This document shows positions 10,504-22,014 of a stretch of 64,000 nt of DNA, piece after piece (the stretch's first letter is position 1; every line of letters begins with the position of its first letter). The position numbers and the translations under genes were made by a program. Source of the DNA: Arthonia radiata (lineage: Eukaryota; Ascomycota; Arthoniomycetes; Arthoniales; Arthoniaceae); NCBI GenBank assembly GCA_002989075.1, contig PSQN01000010.1, forward strand, positions 186,001 to 250,000, given 5' to 3'. Under the pieces are notes generated by a model. The model saw only the letters and a list, made by a program, of their open reading frames with translations. It was not told the origin of the DNA and did no database searches.

Positions 10504-13138
10504 TCACCGACGAGGTAACGCTCTTTCTGCACTAGCAGACGCTTTTCCGTTCGCCATAGGCGTGTTGTCTGTTTCCAAGTCTTCGTGATCAATAATTGGT
10601 TCGTGATTAAGATAAGTAGCCGAGTTTGCCGTGATGCCATCGGCACCGTCCAGCTCTTGCGCAGTGGGCGCGCTGGCTGTTTCCGGCGGAGCACTTGGTC
10701 GAGTCTGCATGTCGCCAATGGCTCCGACAGGTGGTGCACTTGCCTTTGATGCTTCGCCATCTACAATATCGCCTGCAGATGCTGCATCAGGAGCGGAGGC
10801 ATCCGCTTGAAGGCGACGTCTTTCAAGCTCCTGCTTGTCGTCTGTGGCAATGCTGTGGTCTCCGGTAACCGTCGAGGATGAGCCTCGATCCATTGCTACA
10901 GAGTAAGAGGGAGCAGGTCTGTCGTGTGGCTGGCCATCACGGACACTGTTTACTCGATCTTGTGGTGCGCTATTGGATGGGGCCGGATCAGGAGCGAACG
11001 GAGGGTGTAACTGCCCACTTGCTCCAGCTGCACTGTAAGCGGGCGCACTCGGGCTGTATTGATCATCTTCAGGCAAGTAAGGAGCGCTGGGCGCAGCGCT
11101 GCCAGACGCTGCTTGCGTTTCATCGGCACCAGATGGGCGGCTCGGGAGGAGCGTCTGCTCAGCTCGGCGAATACGCTCTTTCTCTGACAAATCCGAGTCG
11201 TCAGGTATGTTCGGTGGAGGCGGCACAGGAGGATATACTTGGGAATAGTTCCAGGGTGGTTCTTGATATTGCCAATAAGCGTAGTCAGGGTCGTAATTGT
11301 TATTATTGTAATAGTCGTAATATCGTGGATCATAAAATCTAGGGTCGTAATAATGCGGGTCATAGCCCTTAGAATACTGCCATGCAGGGTCTTCAGGTTC
11401 AGTGTGCCCTTGGTCGTCCCCGTTGGCGTCAGGGGCAGCAGCAGGTGAAGATTGCTCTGGATCGGCAGGTATGGAATCAGTAACCTCTCTCCCTTTGCCT
11501 TTCTGTTTGTCGCTATCGTGTGTTCCGATTACCACCTCATGATGCGTTCTGCTCGCGCCTCTTGAGACTGATGGGTAGTAGAACGCTCCCTGCTCATTGG
11601 CGCGTGTCTCATCAATTCGGCCGTCAGAATTGTTGACAGTCACTGACGTTGGCGCTGTGGAACTCATATCAGGCACGACGGAACCTGCAGGCCACTTGCC
11701 TTGTAAGTCAATCAAAACCTCAACAAAGTACTTGAACATGATCATATCACCAGGTGCATTTGAGATCGTTGGGAACATGTTGTCCGTCGGAACGCGAATG
11801 ACAGGCCTCAACACGGCTGTCATAGTTTGGTCGTCGACATACAACGGCGAGATAGATTGACACAAGTCTTTGCGCCACACCTGACTAGAGCCAGCAGCTG
11901 CGAGTGAAAGGCCGCCGAGACCTGATTTCGATTTCGGATAATAGTCTTGCGATCTTTTTGATCTTCCGGAAGCTTGCTGCGGAGCGATCGGCAAATTTGG
12001 ATGCATATCTGTTCTTGCTTGTCGATAGAGAGTGACTATGACGCCCACGGGAGTGCGGATCGATTTGGTGTGTTGAATATGAATATGAAGGGGAAGAACA
12101 TCACCCGGCATGACGCCTGACTTCGAAAGCTCAATAGTCGCCGTGATTGTCTTCTTCTCTGAGCTTCCTTGGCTGACAGTAGCAGCGTCTTGGCTGCTCT
12201 GGGATGCATGTGGTTCTGAGGGCGAGCCGCTTTCTCGTCGGCCTGCGCTGGAAACGCTCAAAGTACTTTGAGCACTCGGAACAGGTGAGGTGGGTGACCT
12301 CATTCCGCTCTCAATCGCGGAAGGAATTGCTGCGTTCGACTGGCGCTGGGAATCTGGTTTCGATTTGCTGGACAGACGCGAGCCACAGCGGTCGTCGACC
12401 CCCGATGTCGACGTCAAGCGGCGTACAACCTTTGTCCTTGTGGAAGTTGACACGGGCTTTGACGTGACAAGCTGTGGCTTTGGAGGAGGAAGCTTCGCGA
12501 CGTCGATAGTCTGTTTGTATTTGATAGACCTGGTGACGGTCGTTGTAGGTGCGATCGTTGTGGGACGTGTAACAGTGACAGCAACACCATACGCTACAAC
12601 GCCTCGTTCAAACTGCGTTGAATGTCAATCAGAGTCCATGACGGACCGAATCTGGAGCACTCACCTCGATACCAGTAGGCAAGTCTCGATCAGATGGAAA
12701 GGGCATCGCAAACTTGAAATGATAGACGTTTGGGTCGAGGCGACCCTCGCCGCACAAGGGCAGCTCGTCTTCGAATAGCGACGCGAATCCATCGCCGTAA
12801 TACTCAGTGACCCAGCGTTTGCCCTTGCCAGAAGCGACGCGCACCGGGTTTGTTCTCAGCCCCGTCTGACCGCGCGAGTGGTGTTTGAAGACCTCGAGGT
12901 AGCCAAAGAGTGATATCGTGATATGTGTGATACCCAGTGGTCTTGTAACATCTAGTATAACCTTGCCCTTGACTTCGTCGCCTCTGGTGTATTCTCTCCA
13001 TGGCTCCTCGAGATCGATCACGGGCTCGTTGACATGGGCGCCCTTTGGGTTGAACAACGACCCGACACGCGACTTCCAAGATTTGGAGGCTCTAGTGTCC
13101 GTCGACGCGATCGAAATGCCATTGCCAGCAGATGTCAT
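10504..13138 (-). CDS. palF: pH-response arrestin PalF/Rim8
   Basis: Two exons (13138-12665, 12612-10504) encode 860 residues. PalF/Rim8 is the arrestin that links the plasma-membrane pH sensor PalH/Rim21 to ESCRT and leads to processing of the transcription factor PacC/Rim101. The arrestin N domain starts at IDLEEPWREYTRGD near residue 40. The arrestin C domain includes the family-typical blocks YYPKSKSGLGGLSL and MIMFKYFVEVLIDLQGK. A long disordered stretch separates the two halves, and the C-terminal third is Pro/Ser/Ala rich. It contains an unusual Tyr/Asp/Pro/Asn repeat (YDPRYYDYYNN type) at about 11260-11370. The protein is longer than the Aspergillus nidulans protein because of these insertions. 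An inverted pair of PacC-type core sites lies about 420 bp upstream of the start codon. Confidence 0.93.
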
Positions 13139-14021
13139 GCTCTGTGAACGAGTAGACCATTGGGTCTTTCAAGGGTCGCTCCGGGCGCGGGAGGTTCGGA
13201 GGATGATTCGTGCACGCGACTGGGACGTTGTAGCCAGTACAACAAGATCTCGGAAGATCAAGGTATCAGATTAAAGTGTGTGCGCTCGTCCGTGCTGGAT
13301 GGAGCTGTTCGAGGGTGTGTAAGCAATAGAGTTTGGCAACGCCCACGTAGCGGAGTTCTGCGGTTTCGACTGGAGGCGCGGAATGGACGAAGCCCGGCTC
13401 GGAACATTTTGCAACCACGCTGAGTGCAGTGGTCGCGTAAGCCCGACACCGCTACATCGATGGAACCCGCAGCGGCTAGGAGATAAAGAGCGATCAGAGG
13501 TAACGTACCTGGAGAGGGAAGAGTGGCTGTGGGCAGATCTCCGAAGATACCAGCCCTTGGCAAAAGCCAAGAGAAAAAGCGTAGGAAGCTGCAGCCGTTG
13601 TGGGTTGAGACTTGGGGCAAGGACAGCACGCGACAGTCTATATCGAGAGCACGCTACAGCCTTGGAATATGGGACGAAAAAGCTTGGTTGTTGAGGATCG
13701 AGCTGACAGCCGGCTCAAGTATATGTCCAGACGACAGTAGTCTACTTGACAACGAAAACAACGCATGCTGTTCCCAGGCGATACAGTGAGATAGCTTCAT
13801 TTCAGGCTACTATTGTTCGCTTCGGTCAAGTGTAGGCGTATTTCGGATTGGTTGAGCAGGTGATCGTGCATGACCGTGCAGGCATAGCTGATTACCCTCA
13901 CATCCTCCCTCGCCGCTTCGAGAATGGATGAACTCCGACCTCCCCGTATGCGCGTGCAGATGTCCTGTTGCCGAAGGCCCGCACGTTCGCATCGTTTCCG
14001 AAGCCTACTAAGGCAGGAAGT
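13139..14021. other. Intergenic, palF upstream region
   Basis: No coding region supported. Holds the palF promoter and the 3' end of MND1, which reads in the same direction. Confidence 0.5.
13556..13571. promoter_or_regulatory. Inverted pair of PacC/Rim101-type core sites
   Basis: The 16-bp perfect palindrome CTTGGCAAAAGCCAAG joins two copies of GCCAAG, the published PacC/Rim101 core GCCARG, in opposite orientation with a 4-bp spacer. It lies upstream of palF, a gene of the same pathway. The match is seen directly; PacC binding is inferred. Confidence 0.4.
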
Positions 14022-14738
14022 TCACTTGACCTCTTCGGGCTCTTGCAGCTCGCCCAAGCCATCCTCCTCTATCTCAAACTCGTCGTCGTATAGCTGCAGC
14101 TTCAGCATCTTCAAGCTCTCCGCATCCATCTGCAGATCATTCTTGAAGAATTCTTCCATCTCCAGGATCTGGTCAGTGTATTTCTCAGCTGCAGACTTCA
14201 CATCCTCCACCGCAGCTTGCCGTCGTTCGGCGACTGCTGGGTCTGCGTCTGCGTACTTTCCAAGCTCAGCCTGAAGAGCCTCGACATTCTTTGTCAACTG
14301 GGCGTGAGTCGCCAGCGCTTTGTCCCGCTGTCCGTCATCGTCATCAACGCGGGCTTGCGTAGCCTCGTCCAACTTCTTCTGCACGTCACCAACCGCCAGC
14401 TGTAGTTTGTCGCGCTCTTCTCTCGCCTTGTCTACGGCGAGTTGTTTGTTGCGCACCTCTTCTCCCGGGAAAGCCCAATACCAGTTGCCGCTGCCGATTT
14501 TCTCAACGTTGATCTTATTTTCATCCTGCAAGGCTTGGATATAGTCCTTGACCTGCATGCCAGAGACGGAAGTAGCCCCAGGCAAAGCCTTTTCTAGATC
14601 TTTGATAGTGTGCGCCACACGCGTATTGTGGAAGTACTGCAAGCATGCTGCAAGCTTCGTCGCATTGCAATTGACCTTTGGGGCCTAAACGAGGTCAGCA
14701 TGCATTCCGCGGTGGCAAGACATGCTGAAGCCTACCAT
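14022..14738 (-). CDS. MND1: Meiotic recombination protein Mnd1
   Basis: The predicted protein has 221 residues, the usual Mnd1 size. Mnd1 pairs with Hop2 and stimulates Dmc1/Rad51 strand exchange in meiosis. The N-terminal winged-helix part has VNCNATKLAACLQYFHNTRV and GNWYWAFPG; the middle is a coiled coil rich in Lys, Gln and Glu; the C-terminus is acidic. The family starts M-A-P-K-V. Here the ATG (14738-14736) is followed at once by a GTAGGC donor, and the second exon starts at 14684 with Ala-Pro-Lys, so the first coding exon would be the start codon alone. This start is inferred from frame and family conservation. Confidence 0.9.
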
Positions 14739-14989
14739 TACGAAGCTTGTTTCTCAGGTTTGCTTGAGATGAGGGAGTGGACGAGGTTGCAGGCTTTGAC
14801 CATAGTGGACGGTAAGTGCACAGACGATCAGGCGGTGAAGACGTGTTCTGCGCGGTCGACTTGACCGTCTCCACACCCAAAACTTCTGCACTTGCTCTCA
14901 AGTCCACCACATCTCCTATCTCTCAGTCGCAGCGACCAGATGGCGCTTCTGATGAATTGTTCGCTCTGATGTTATTCCGTTTGATGTAA

Positions 14990-15882
14990 TCAAAATCGAT
15001 TGCGCACATGATCGCTCTTCGACCATCCCGCGACTTCCGCAATGTCGCCGAACCATCCCCTCAACGTGTCTACTGCTGCTTTCGCCATGCCCTGTCGGCC
15101 CTGTCGGCCCTTCGGAAGCGGACCCAGCCCACCATTCATAGCCGGTTCTTTGCCAGGTGCGATAAAGCTGCTCCCTTCTCCAGTGGCGTATTCAGAGCCC
15201 ATGCTAGGCAGAACATTCTCTGACGCGGATAGCGACACGAACAGAGAGAATGGCACAAGCCAGACGCACAGGCCGAAGAAGGACGCGACCTCGGTGAAGG
15301 AGGGGTAATCGTCGTATGGCGACTCCCCTGCAAACGCCCGGTATGGATAGGCACTTGCTGAAGGCGAGAATGACGGTGGTGTCGAGAAGTGGCGGAACCA
15401 GAAATAATGATTCAGTAGGACGAGGACTATTCGGCACGTTAGTCAGACGTGCTGCTACCTAGCTTTGGGGGAGATGTGGGACCTACCACAGGATGCTAGG
15501 AAGATTGGATCGGACAGCTTCACGATTGGAAAGCGCCGCAGATTCTGCAGATACAGAGCATGGCTTGCGATGCTAAGCAGACTGAGGAGTAAGGGGTATC
15601 CGTCGACGATCCAGAGCAGTGCTTGCACCACAATCACGGCGTATATCTCACGCGTGATAAGCTTCTTGGCGAATACTGTATGCTCTTCAACCAGCTCCGA
15701 GAGATAGTACAGTCCCGACGCTGCGGAAAAAGAATGTCAGTTTCCCTCATTGACTGGCGCAAACTCCTGATTCTTGAAGGGGTGAGCTCGTGTGTCATTG
15801 AGAATGACTCACCAATGGCGAGAACCAGGAAGGAGAATCCTAGCACAAGGCCGAGATAGCCCACAAGAGGAAGAATCCACAT
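14990..15882 (-). CDS. SVP26: ER-Golgi membrane protein Svp26/Tex261
   Basis: Three exons (15882-15813, 15720-15487, 15426-14990) encode 246 residues. Svp26 cycles between ER and early Golgi and acts as an export receptor for type II membrane mannosyltransferases. It has four hydrophobic segments and family blocks ASGLYYLSELVEEHT, NLRRFPIVKLSDP, LNHYFWFRHF and EVASFFGLCVW. Start chosen at MWILPLVGY because the family begins close to the first membrane segment; an in-frame ATG 24 bp upstream (15906) would add eight residues. It is head-to-head with BUD23, with 297 bp between start codons. Confidence 0.94.
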
Positions 15883-16179
15883 GGCTTTGTGATACGCGCG
15901 TCTCACGCATTTCGTTGCGGACTGAAAAGCCCTCGAGGTATGAATGAGAGTCCCGCCAAGCCAGCATAACTCGGCCGAGTGAGCTCATTTATGTCCGAAC
16001 ATTTTATTTATCCCCAAATTCTCACAGGGTCACCAGAAAGTATCTCAACTTGCACATTGAATATCTAGAAGTATATCGCAGTATTGAACAGAAAACGAGG
16101 CATCGTATAAAATGTGATCTATGTAAATTGCGTAATCGAGCATAAGATCGCAGTATCCCGGCGACCATCTTCCGGCACA

Positions 16180-17053
16180 ATGTCACGCCCAGAAGATAGA
16201 CTGTACGTGTGCAACAATCTCTCTTCTGTAAACAGCCTGACAACCCTCAAGACCACCAGACATCTACTACGACGATGCCACCTCGCGCTCTTACACCACC
16301 TCCTCCCGTGTCCAGCAAATCCAAGGCCAGATGACCGAGCGCGCCCTCGAACTACTCGACCTACAACAATCGTCCTTCGTCCTGGACATCGGCTGCGGCT
16401 CCGGCCTCTCTGGCGAAATACTAACCGATAACGACCCTTCGCACACCTGGGTCGGCGTCGACATCTCCTCGAGCATGCTCGCCATCGCCGCGGTGCACCG
16501 GGACGTCGACGGCGACCTCATGCTCGGAGATATCGGGCAAGGCCTCCCATTTAGACCAGGCTCTTTTGACGCGGCGATCAGTATATCGGCTGTGCAGTGG
16601 TTGTGCAATGCTGAGAGCGCGCATGAAAATGATCAGCCTGATCGGCGGCTGAAGCGATTTTTCAGCACTTTGTATCTGGCGCTGAGGAGAGGCGGGAGGG
16701 CGGTGTTGCAGATTTACCCGCGCGACAACGTGCAGAGAGAGATGATCTCGTCGGCGGCTATTAAGGCTGGGTTTGGGGTGGGGTTGCTGGAAGACGACGG
16801 TGGCACGAAGAACGCCAAGCTTTACCTTGTCTGCACGGTTGGTGGCGGTGACGTAACTGGTGTTGTGCAAGGGATGGAGGACGTAGATGTTGAGGACTCA
16901 CGGAAGGGTAAGAGTAAGCATGGGAAGAAGTTTGCGCCGCTGGATGTGAAGGGTAGCAAAGCATGGATTAATCGGAAGAAAGATCAGATGGCCAAGAAGG
17001 GCAAGGTCACGAAGGCATCTTCAAAGTATACGGGCCGGAAGCGGCGGGTGTAG
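16180..17053 (+). CDS. BUD23: 18S rRNA (guanine-N7)-methyltransferase Bud23
   Basis: A 23-nt first exon (16180-16202) and a main exon (16252-17053) join to 274 residues. Bud23, with Trm112, methylates a guanine of 18S rRNA and is needed for small-subunit export. The N-terminus MSRPEDRLPPDIYYDD matches the family and supports the tiny first exon. The SAM-binding motif LDIGCGSGLSGE is near residue 55, followed by GVDISSSML and an AVQWL block. The C-terminus is strongly basic (KGKSKHGKKF, TGRKRRV), as expected for nucleolar targeting. Confidence 0.95.
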
Positions 17054-17766
17054 TTCTGACGAAGTCAACGTTTGTCTCCAAAATTTGGTTTATCAAGCGT
17101 TTGAGCATGGCGCTGGGAACTGGGCTCAAGTGTCGGATCAATATTTCGCGCGATCCTGTGGATGAAGAACACCCCCGGCATGAAATGAGAATGCAGCAGT
17201 GTCCAGGAGTGCAGGTATGCAATCCATATCTTGCGCACATCGTCTGCACCTCCTATGTCAGGCGATAATAATCACATTCCGCGAAAGAGGTGATGGGGAT
17301 GGGGTGAAGAAGTTCGCGTGAGTGCGGAGACGGTGTAGCCATGGCGGAGGTAGTCAAAACTCCCACTGTGAAGATCGGTGTGCTGGTGTTGCTATGGTGA
17401 TCGTACCGCGTGCCGGGGAATTTCTGGAACGAGAGCGTGGCAAACGGGTGGAGAGGCACGGGAATGGTAGGCGACTGGTTGAAGATGGATACGGCACCGA
17501 CGTCGTACACCGGAAGGGCCGTGAGCACCGCGTTGTCACAGGACGGCGCCACAAAATGCATTCGAGGAGAACTATCGCCTCTGGAATCTGTCATTGCCAT
17601 AGCATAGCTCTCAAATCTCCATCGACGTTTCTGCGAACACCCATCATGTTCCGCATTCACGCATGTATACGTCGCTTGCCCATCCAAAGAAATCGTGCTT
17701 GTCGAGCCTTGCTTTTGACAACACAAAAACCGCAATGGCTGATGTCTTAGTTGACTCGCCCAGTCG
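17054..17766. other. Intergenic with one doubtful open frame
   Basis: A minus-strand frame of about 198 codons is open here (17846-17253). Its first codon is GTG, it overlaps the small ATG gene at 17767-17952, and its product resembles nothing I know. I do not call it a gene. Confidence 0.4.
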
Positions 17767-17952
17767 TCAGCGATTGGATCTGCGTTTCTTCTTCGATCGA
17801 GTTGTTTGCTGGTTTTGCCCATATCCTGGCGGGTACTTGGTGCCACCGACTGTCACCGGTCCACCAGAGACACTCGTGACTTTGTATTTCGGAGTGCCCA
17901 GACCCGTTTTCTCCTTTTTCCTTTCCCACCACTCGCGCCATGACCAACCCAT
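17767..17952 (-). CDS. Small hypothetical basic protein (61 aa)
   Basis: ATG-started frame of 61 residues, beginning MGWSWREWWERKK with four Trp in the first nine positions, then a Gly/Pro/Tyr stretch (GGTKYPPGYGQ) and a basic tail (RSKKKRRSNR). I do not recognise a family. Composition is protein-like and it would be nuclear or RNA-binding if made, but nothing beyond the frame supports it. Confidence 0.3.
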   Translation of the reverse strand: MGWSWREWWERKKEKTGLGTPKYKVTSVSGGPVTVGGTKYPPGYGQNQQTTRSKKKRRSNR

Positions 17953-19557
17953 GATGTAGTGGCTAAGTGTTGTTCCAAGGACTCAAGGGCTCCGCTGGCT
18001 GCAGTGACTGTGTAAAGATAAAGTGATACTCCAAGGGCAAGATAACTGGAGTAGCTTCACTGAAATGACTCACCCGTCTGCCCTTTTAAATGCAGTCTTG
18101 CATAAACGTCAGGCGTGAACGACGTCAGGATAAGGTTAGGCTTTTAGCAAGGTGACAGATGGCAACCCAAAGTCTAACCGCATCAGCAGAGACAGGTTTC
18201 ACGGCGAAGGCCAAGAGCTGCTCTGTGTGCGGATGCGTAATCGGGAAAGCTACTGGATCTTAATGCGTTTTGATCCGGCGGATCACACTTCAGCCTTTGG
18301 ATGTGACCAAGGAGGAAGGATGCTGGACGGAAAATCGTGCAAAGACATCTTTGCGCAACAATGATTACACATATGGAGGCTCAAGACCCAGCGATCTATT
18401 GGAGGCTCCATTTTTTAATCAAGACCTCATGATGAGATGCATTAATGTTCACAAAGTCAAACGACACGTATTCTTGAGCTATATCATGGACTTGGCCCGA
18501 GCCAGGTACCAACTCCCAAAGCAAATTTGTGAAACGCATGTCAGAAATAGTGACTTTTGACTTTTGACGACCCGAAACATGATAAAGCCAGCTTGCCATC
18601 CGGTACAAGAATTCAATAGTGCAGGTGCAGGCGGACATTACAGTATTGTTACCAGGCTGCGACTGGAAAATGGTAAAGTGTTCGACGAGGAATGGCATGA
18701 ATTTACCGAAAAAACAATGAGTCGCAGTTTGACAGGAGAGCTTTTGACTTGTGAGACGTCTCGCTAATCTTTTACGTCTAGAACAGTTTCGGGACTCAGA
18801 AGGTGAGAAAACAGAAAGAAAGCCAAGAGCCGTCCCGAGACTCCATCCTGCGCGGGAGGTATGTTGCCCTTAGGTGGTCGCTACGAAGATGGTCGTGAGG
18901 TGTTGTCGTGACTCTACTTCTTTAGGGCAGGCGATACTCAACGATATTATTGAAGGGAGTCATTGGTGTGCCTGCGCTAATGTATACGCTTTCCAAATTG
19001 GGTTCTTCCAAGCCCGCTGACTTTCGGCCAAAGTGACCATTATTTGTTTCCGCAGCTAGGCGACGGAATCTTTCCCAGTGATGAAGAGATTGATCCGTAC
19101 GGGAATCGGCATTCCTTTAGCGAACAAGACCAAACGAATGTTGAACGCCACCGCCCGAGAAAAGACCTGGAGCGGTGGTGAACTGCTACTGACGAATGAG
19201 GGGCGTCGACGCGGAAAACCCTTGTGCAATTGTGCATCAAGTTGAGCCTCATCACCCCTTTGCCTGCGCGACTCCTCTCTAGGCCGCTCTTACTATACGT
19301 CCTCTACTCCGCCTCCACAGTCGCTCTTTCCAGACGCATAATATAAGCGCTGCTTTCGGTCAAGGTACCTCCACGTGCCCCGCATCCCTTGTACCGGCCG
19401 CTCGTCGAGTAATAAGCATTCCGCGCGCGCTGGGAGAATTCGTATCCACGTCATGCTGCGACATTTCTCGTAGCCTGACGAAGCCGGTCTTTTTCCTCCT
19501 CACCATCTGGTCCCTTCGTTCTCCTCGCCAGACTTTCGTTCCGCACCCGCCTTAGCA
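17953..19557. other. Long intergenic region
   Basis: About 1.6 kb without a gene I can support. Short frames on both strands (for example 18396-18698 minus and 18564-18767 plus) overlap each other and look like chance. The right end is the promoter of the gene at 19558. Confidence 0.45.
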
Positions 19558-22014
19558 ATGGCTGGCGTGGAGGTCATCGCCTCGATCGTTGGCATCGCTG
19601 GTGTCGGCGTCAAGCTCGCGAAGACTCTCTATCAGGTTGGCTACCGCACGGCAACTGCAGGGCACAACATCAACAGAATCGCCACCAATGTCAGCCTCTT
19701 CGCAGCCATGCTCAAGCACGTGGGCACGGTTCTGGACGACGCCCACAGTCTTCACAGCCCTGAAGCCGTCGAAACAGTCAAGCAGATTGTCAAAGAATGC
19801 GAGTCCGTGTTTCAAGAGATTGCTGATATCGTGGTGCTGGCCAAAGACAAGAGCGAAAGCAACACAAAGACGCCACAGGCCGCCAATGGCAGCAAGAGGC
19901 GCATCAGCATGGTGGCAAGAGCAAAGTGGTACTTTGAGGGGCCCAAGGCAGAACATCTTCTGTCCCAACTAGAATACCTGAAAACGACCCTATCAGTTCT
20001 TTTGCAGACCCTCAATTTAGCCGCATTGTCGGCGAAGATCAATGCCACGTTGGGCGAATCAGAGCAACCGGCAGAGATCGTACAGCAGGAGAAGTTGCAC
20101 ATTGAAACATTGGTCGTCGCTCAACAGCTATCTGTGCACGTCATGCAACAAACACAAGACAAACTGGATGCGCAAAGCACACGACCCTCAAGCCCTACAG
20201 ATGATAGCTCGGAAGCTCGCTATCCGAAACTGCTTACACAAGGGTCCACCACTTCGTTAGAAATGGTGCGACTTGGTCCCAATGATGTCGAATTCTTGGA
20301 ACGACGTCCGTCCGTCCCTGCTGGGGAGGACGGTGCTATGCTTGAGCCATCTTTGAGCCGGTCCGAGTCTTTCATCGAAGATCTGCTATCACGATGGACC
20401 GTCTCACCCGAGACGAAGTTCCCACAACAGCCCACCGTGGGCGGTAGCGCACAGCATGGCGCGCCAGATAGGAAAGCTACACCTGTACCGTTTGCTATGC
20501 GAACAAGACAATCAGAAGAAGTACTGCATGAGAGAAGTGTTACACCGGTGCCTGACGTCCGTGTGAAGCCTCCACTTCACAGCTCAAGCTCCTCGCCTCC
20601 TCCTTCGGCACCACCAAGGCACCTCATGAGTCCCCAATCAGACAGGGCGACTGTTGCCAGTGTGGATCCTGTTGGTGCTAGATCAGCGAGCAGCTTAAGC
20701 TACTACCCTCCTTCAGAGGCATCCACGATTAGCAGAATCAGCAGTCCAAGAAATGCTCTCGAACGGAGCATGACGAATCCTGAAGCTGATGTCGGACCTG
20801 TATTAAACAGCTTCCATGACCACCACGGTTTGAAGCCACCAATGCAGCGAAATCCAAGCCTCGCACCTCCAATGGCGTTGAAACCTCGATCAAGAGGCCC
20901 CTTTCACTCTAATGCATTGGCTCCATACATGGCAGGCGCGGCTGCGGCCTCAGGTAATAGGAGACTTTCTGCCGGCTGGAGCAACTATCGACAACCATAT
21001 GTTTCTGATGATGACTCAACATGGAGCCCCAGCGACTCTGATGAGTCGCCGCCTGGCTCGCGAGGTGGAACGAAAACGTCTGCACGAACGCGACGAGATA
21101 GTAACGTGTCGACAGCGTCTCATCCGAAGGGACGGAGGCGCTCGAGTCAATACAACAGCGGAAATGGCGATGACGCTGGAGATGGCCTCGACATTCCTTG
21201 GAGAATCCGCGTCTCTCCAACAAAATACTTCGACTTCCGGGATAATGAGATGGTTGGGCCCCGCATGCCATTTTTACCTACTGAATCGAAAGCATGGATT
21301 TACAGTAACGACTCGGCTCACACGGAGATTAGCAAGAACTGGGTCAACGAGGAGGCACTGGTAGAGCTGCGGTATCCGCATACTGAGCTACGTGGCAACC
21401 AGGATAACGCAGGTATTCTTGGCGATGAAGGCGGATGGAAGATCCTGGCACCGCTCAAGTTCCATGAGATCGACGCATTGGTCAATCGGACGATTGACTA
21501 CGTAGAACAGGCCACAGCGAGACAGCAAAGCGGTCGTCCGTCGCCACCACAGATACGCCATCCGCCACAATCCGGTCCACCTCCGCAAGCTGGCCAGCCT
21601 CCACCCCAGCAGCCCCTTCAAATGCCACAGATGCCGCAAATGCCGCCCATGCATCCCCGCAATATGTCCTATAACGACTCCCTCCCTCCACTACATCCAC
21701 CAGCGGGGCCACCACCACGAGGCGCGTTCGCCCAACAGACTATGTCTCCTCGAGACATGCATGAGCCGCCCTTCGGCTCTCGAGATCGGCATGGTCGACA
21801 CGGGGGGCGAGAGCGTGACCATGATGCTGAGGCGTACAAAGAACGGAAGAAGGAACGGCATCGCCGGCGGGAAAAGGAACGTGAGAAGGAGCGCGAAAGG
21901 GAGCAAAACGAGAAGAAGAAGGAAAAGCATGGTAAAGGTTCTGGTATGGCGGGGACATTGGCCAAGGTGGGAACGCTGGCTGTACTATTGGAGGGTCTGG
22001 ATGGCGCCTTTTGA
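19558..22014 (+). CDS. PigL_N / STAND-N-like protein without an NTPase domain
   Basis: A single exon encodes 818 residues. The first 200 residues (start MAGVEVIASIVGIAGVGVKL) form a mostly helical domain like the fungal N-terminal domains named PigL_N or STAND-N, found in front of NACHT/NB-ARC signalling proteins. There is no P-loop NTPase and no repeat sensor here. The middle (residues about 210-540) is a long Ser/Pro-rich disordered region. A second folded block follows (DIPWRIRVSPTKYFDFR and KAWIYSND, about 543-645), then a Pro/Gln/Met-rich stretch. The tail is strongly charged, rich in Arg, Glu and Lys, with a short hydrophobic end. The function is unknown; the domain name is by resemblance. 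Confidence 0.75.
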   Translation: MAGVEVIASIVGIAGVGVKLAKTLYQVGYRTATAGHNINRIATNVSLFAAMLKHVGTVLDDAHSLHSPEAVETVKQIVKECESVFQEIADIVVLAKDKSESNTKTPQAANGSKRRISMVARAKWYFEGPKAEHLLSQLEYLKTTLSVLLQTLNLAALSAKINATLGESEQPAEIVQQEKLHIETLVVAQQLSVHVMQQTQDKLDAQSTRPSSPTDDSSEARYPKLLTQGSTTSLEMVRLGPNDVEFLERRPSVPAGEDGAMLEPSLSRSESFIEDLLSRWTVSPETKFPQQPTVGGSAQHGAPDRKATPVPFAMRTRQSEEVLHERSVTPVPDVRVKPPLHSSSSSPPPSAPPRHLMSPQSDRATVASVDPVGARSASSLSYYPPSEASTISRISSPRNALERSMTNPEADVGPVLNSFHDHHGLKPPMQRNPSLAPPMALKPRSRGPFHSNALAPYMAGAAAASGNRRLSAGWSNYRQPYVSDDDSTWSPSDSDESPPGSRGGTKTSARTRRDSNVSTASHPKGRRRSSQYNSGNGDDAGDGLDIPWRIRVSPTKYFDFRDNEMVGPRMPFLPTESKAWIYSNDSAHTEISKNWVNEEALVELRYPHTELRGNQDNAGILGDEGGWKILAPLKFHEIDALVNRTIDYVEQATARQQSGRPSPPQIRHPPQSGPPPQAGQPPPQQPLQMPQMPQMPPMHPRNMSYNDSLPPLHPPAGPPPRGAFAQQTMSPRDMHEPPFGSRDRHGRHGGRERDHDAEAYKERKKERHRRREKEREKEREREQNEKKKEKHGKGSGMAGTLAKVGTLAVLLEGLDGAF

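Noticed and set aside
17253-17846. 198-codon minus-strand frame
   Set aside because: No ATG start, overlaps a small ATG gene in another frame, no family resemblance.
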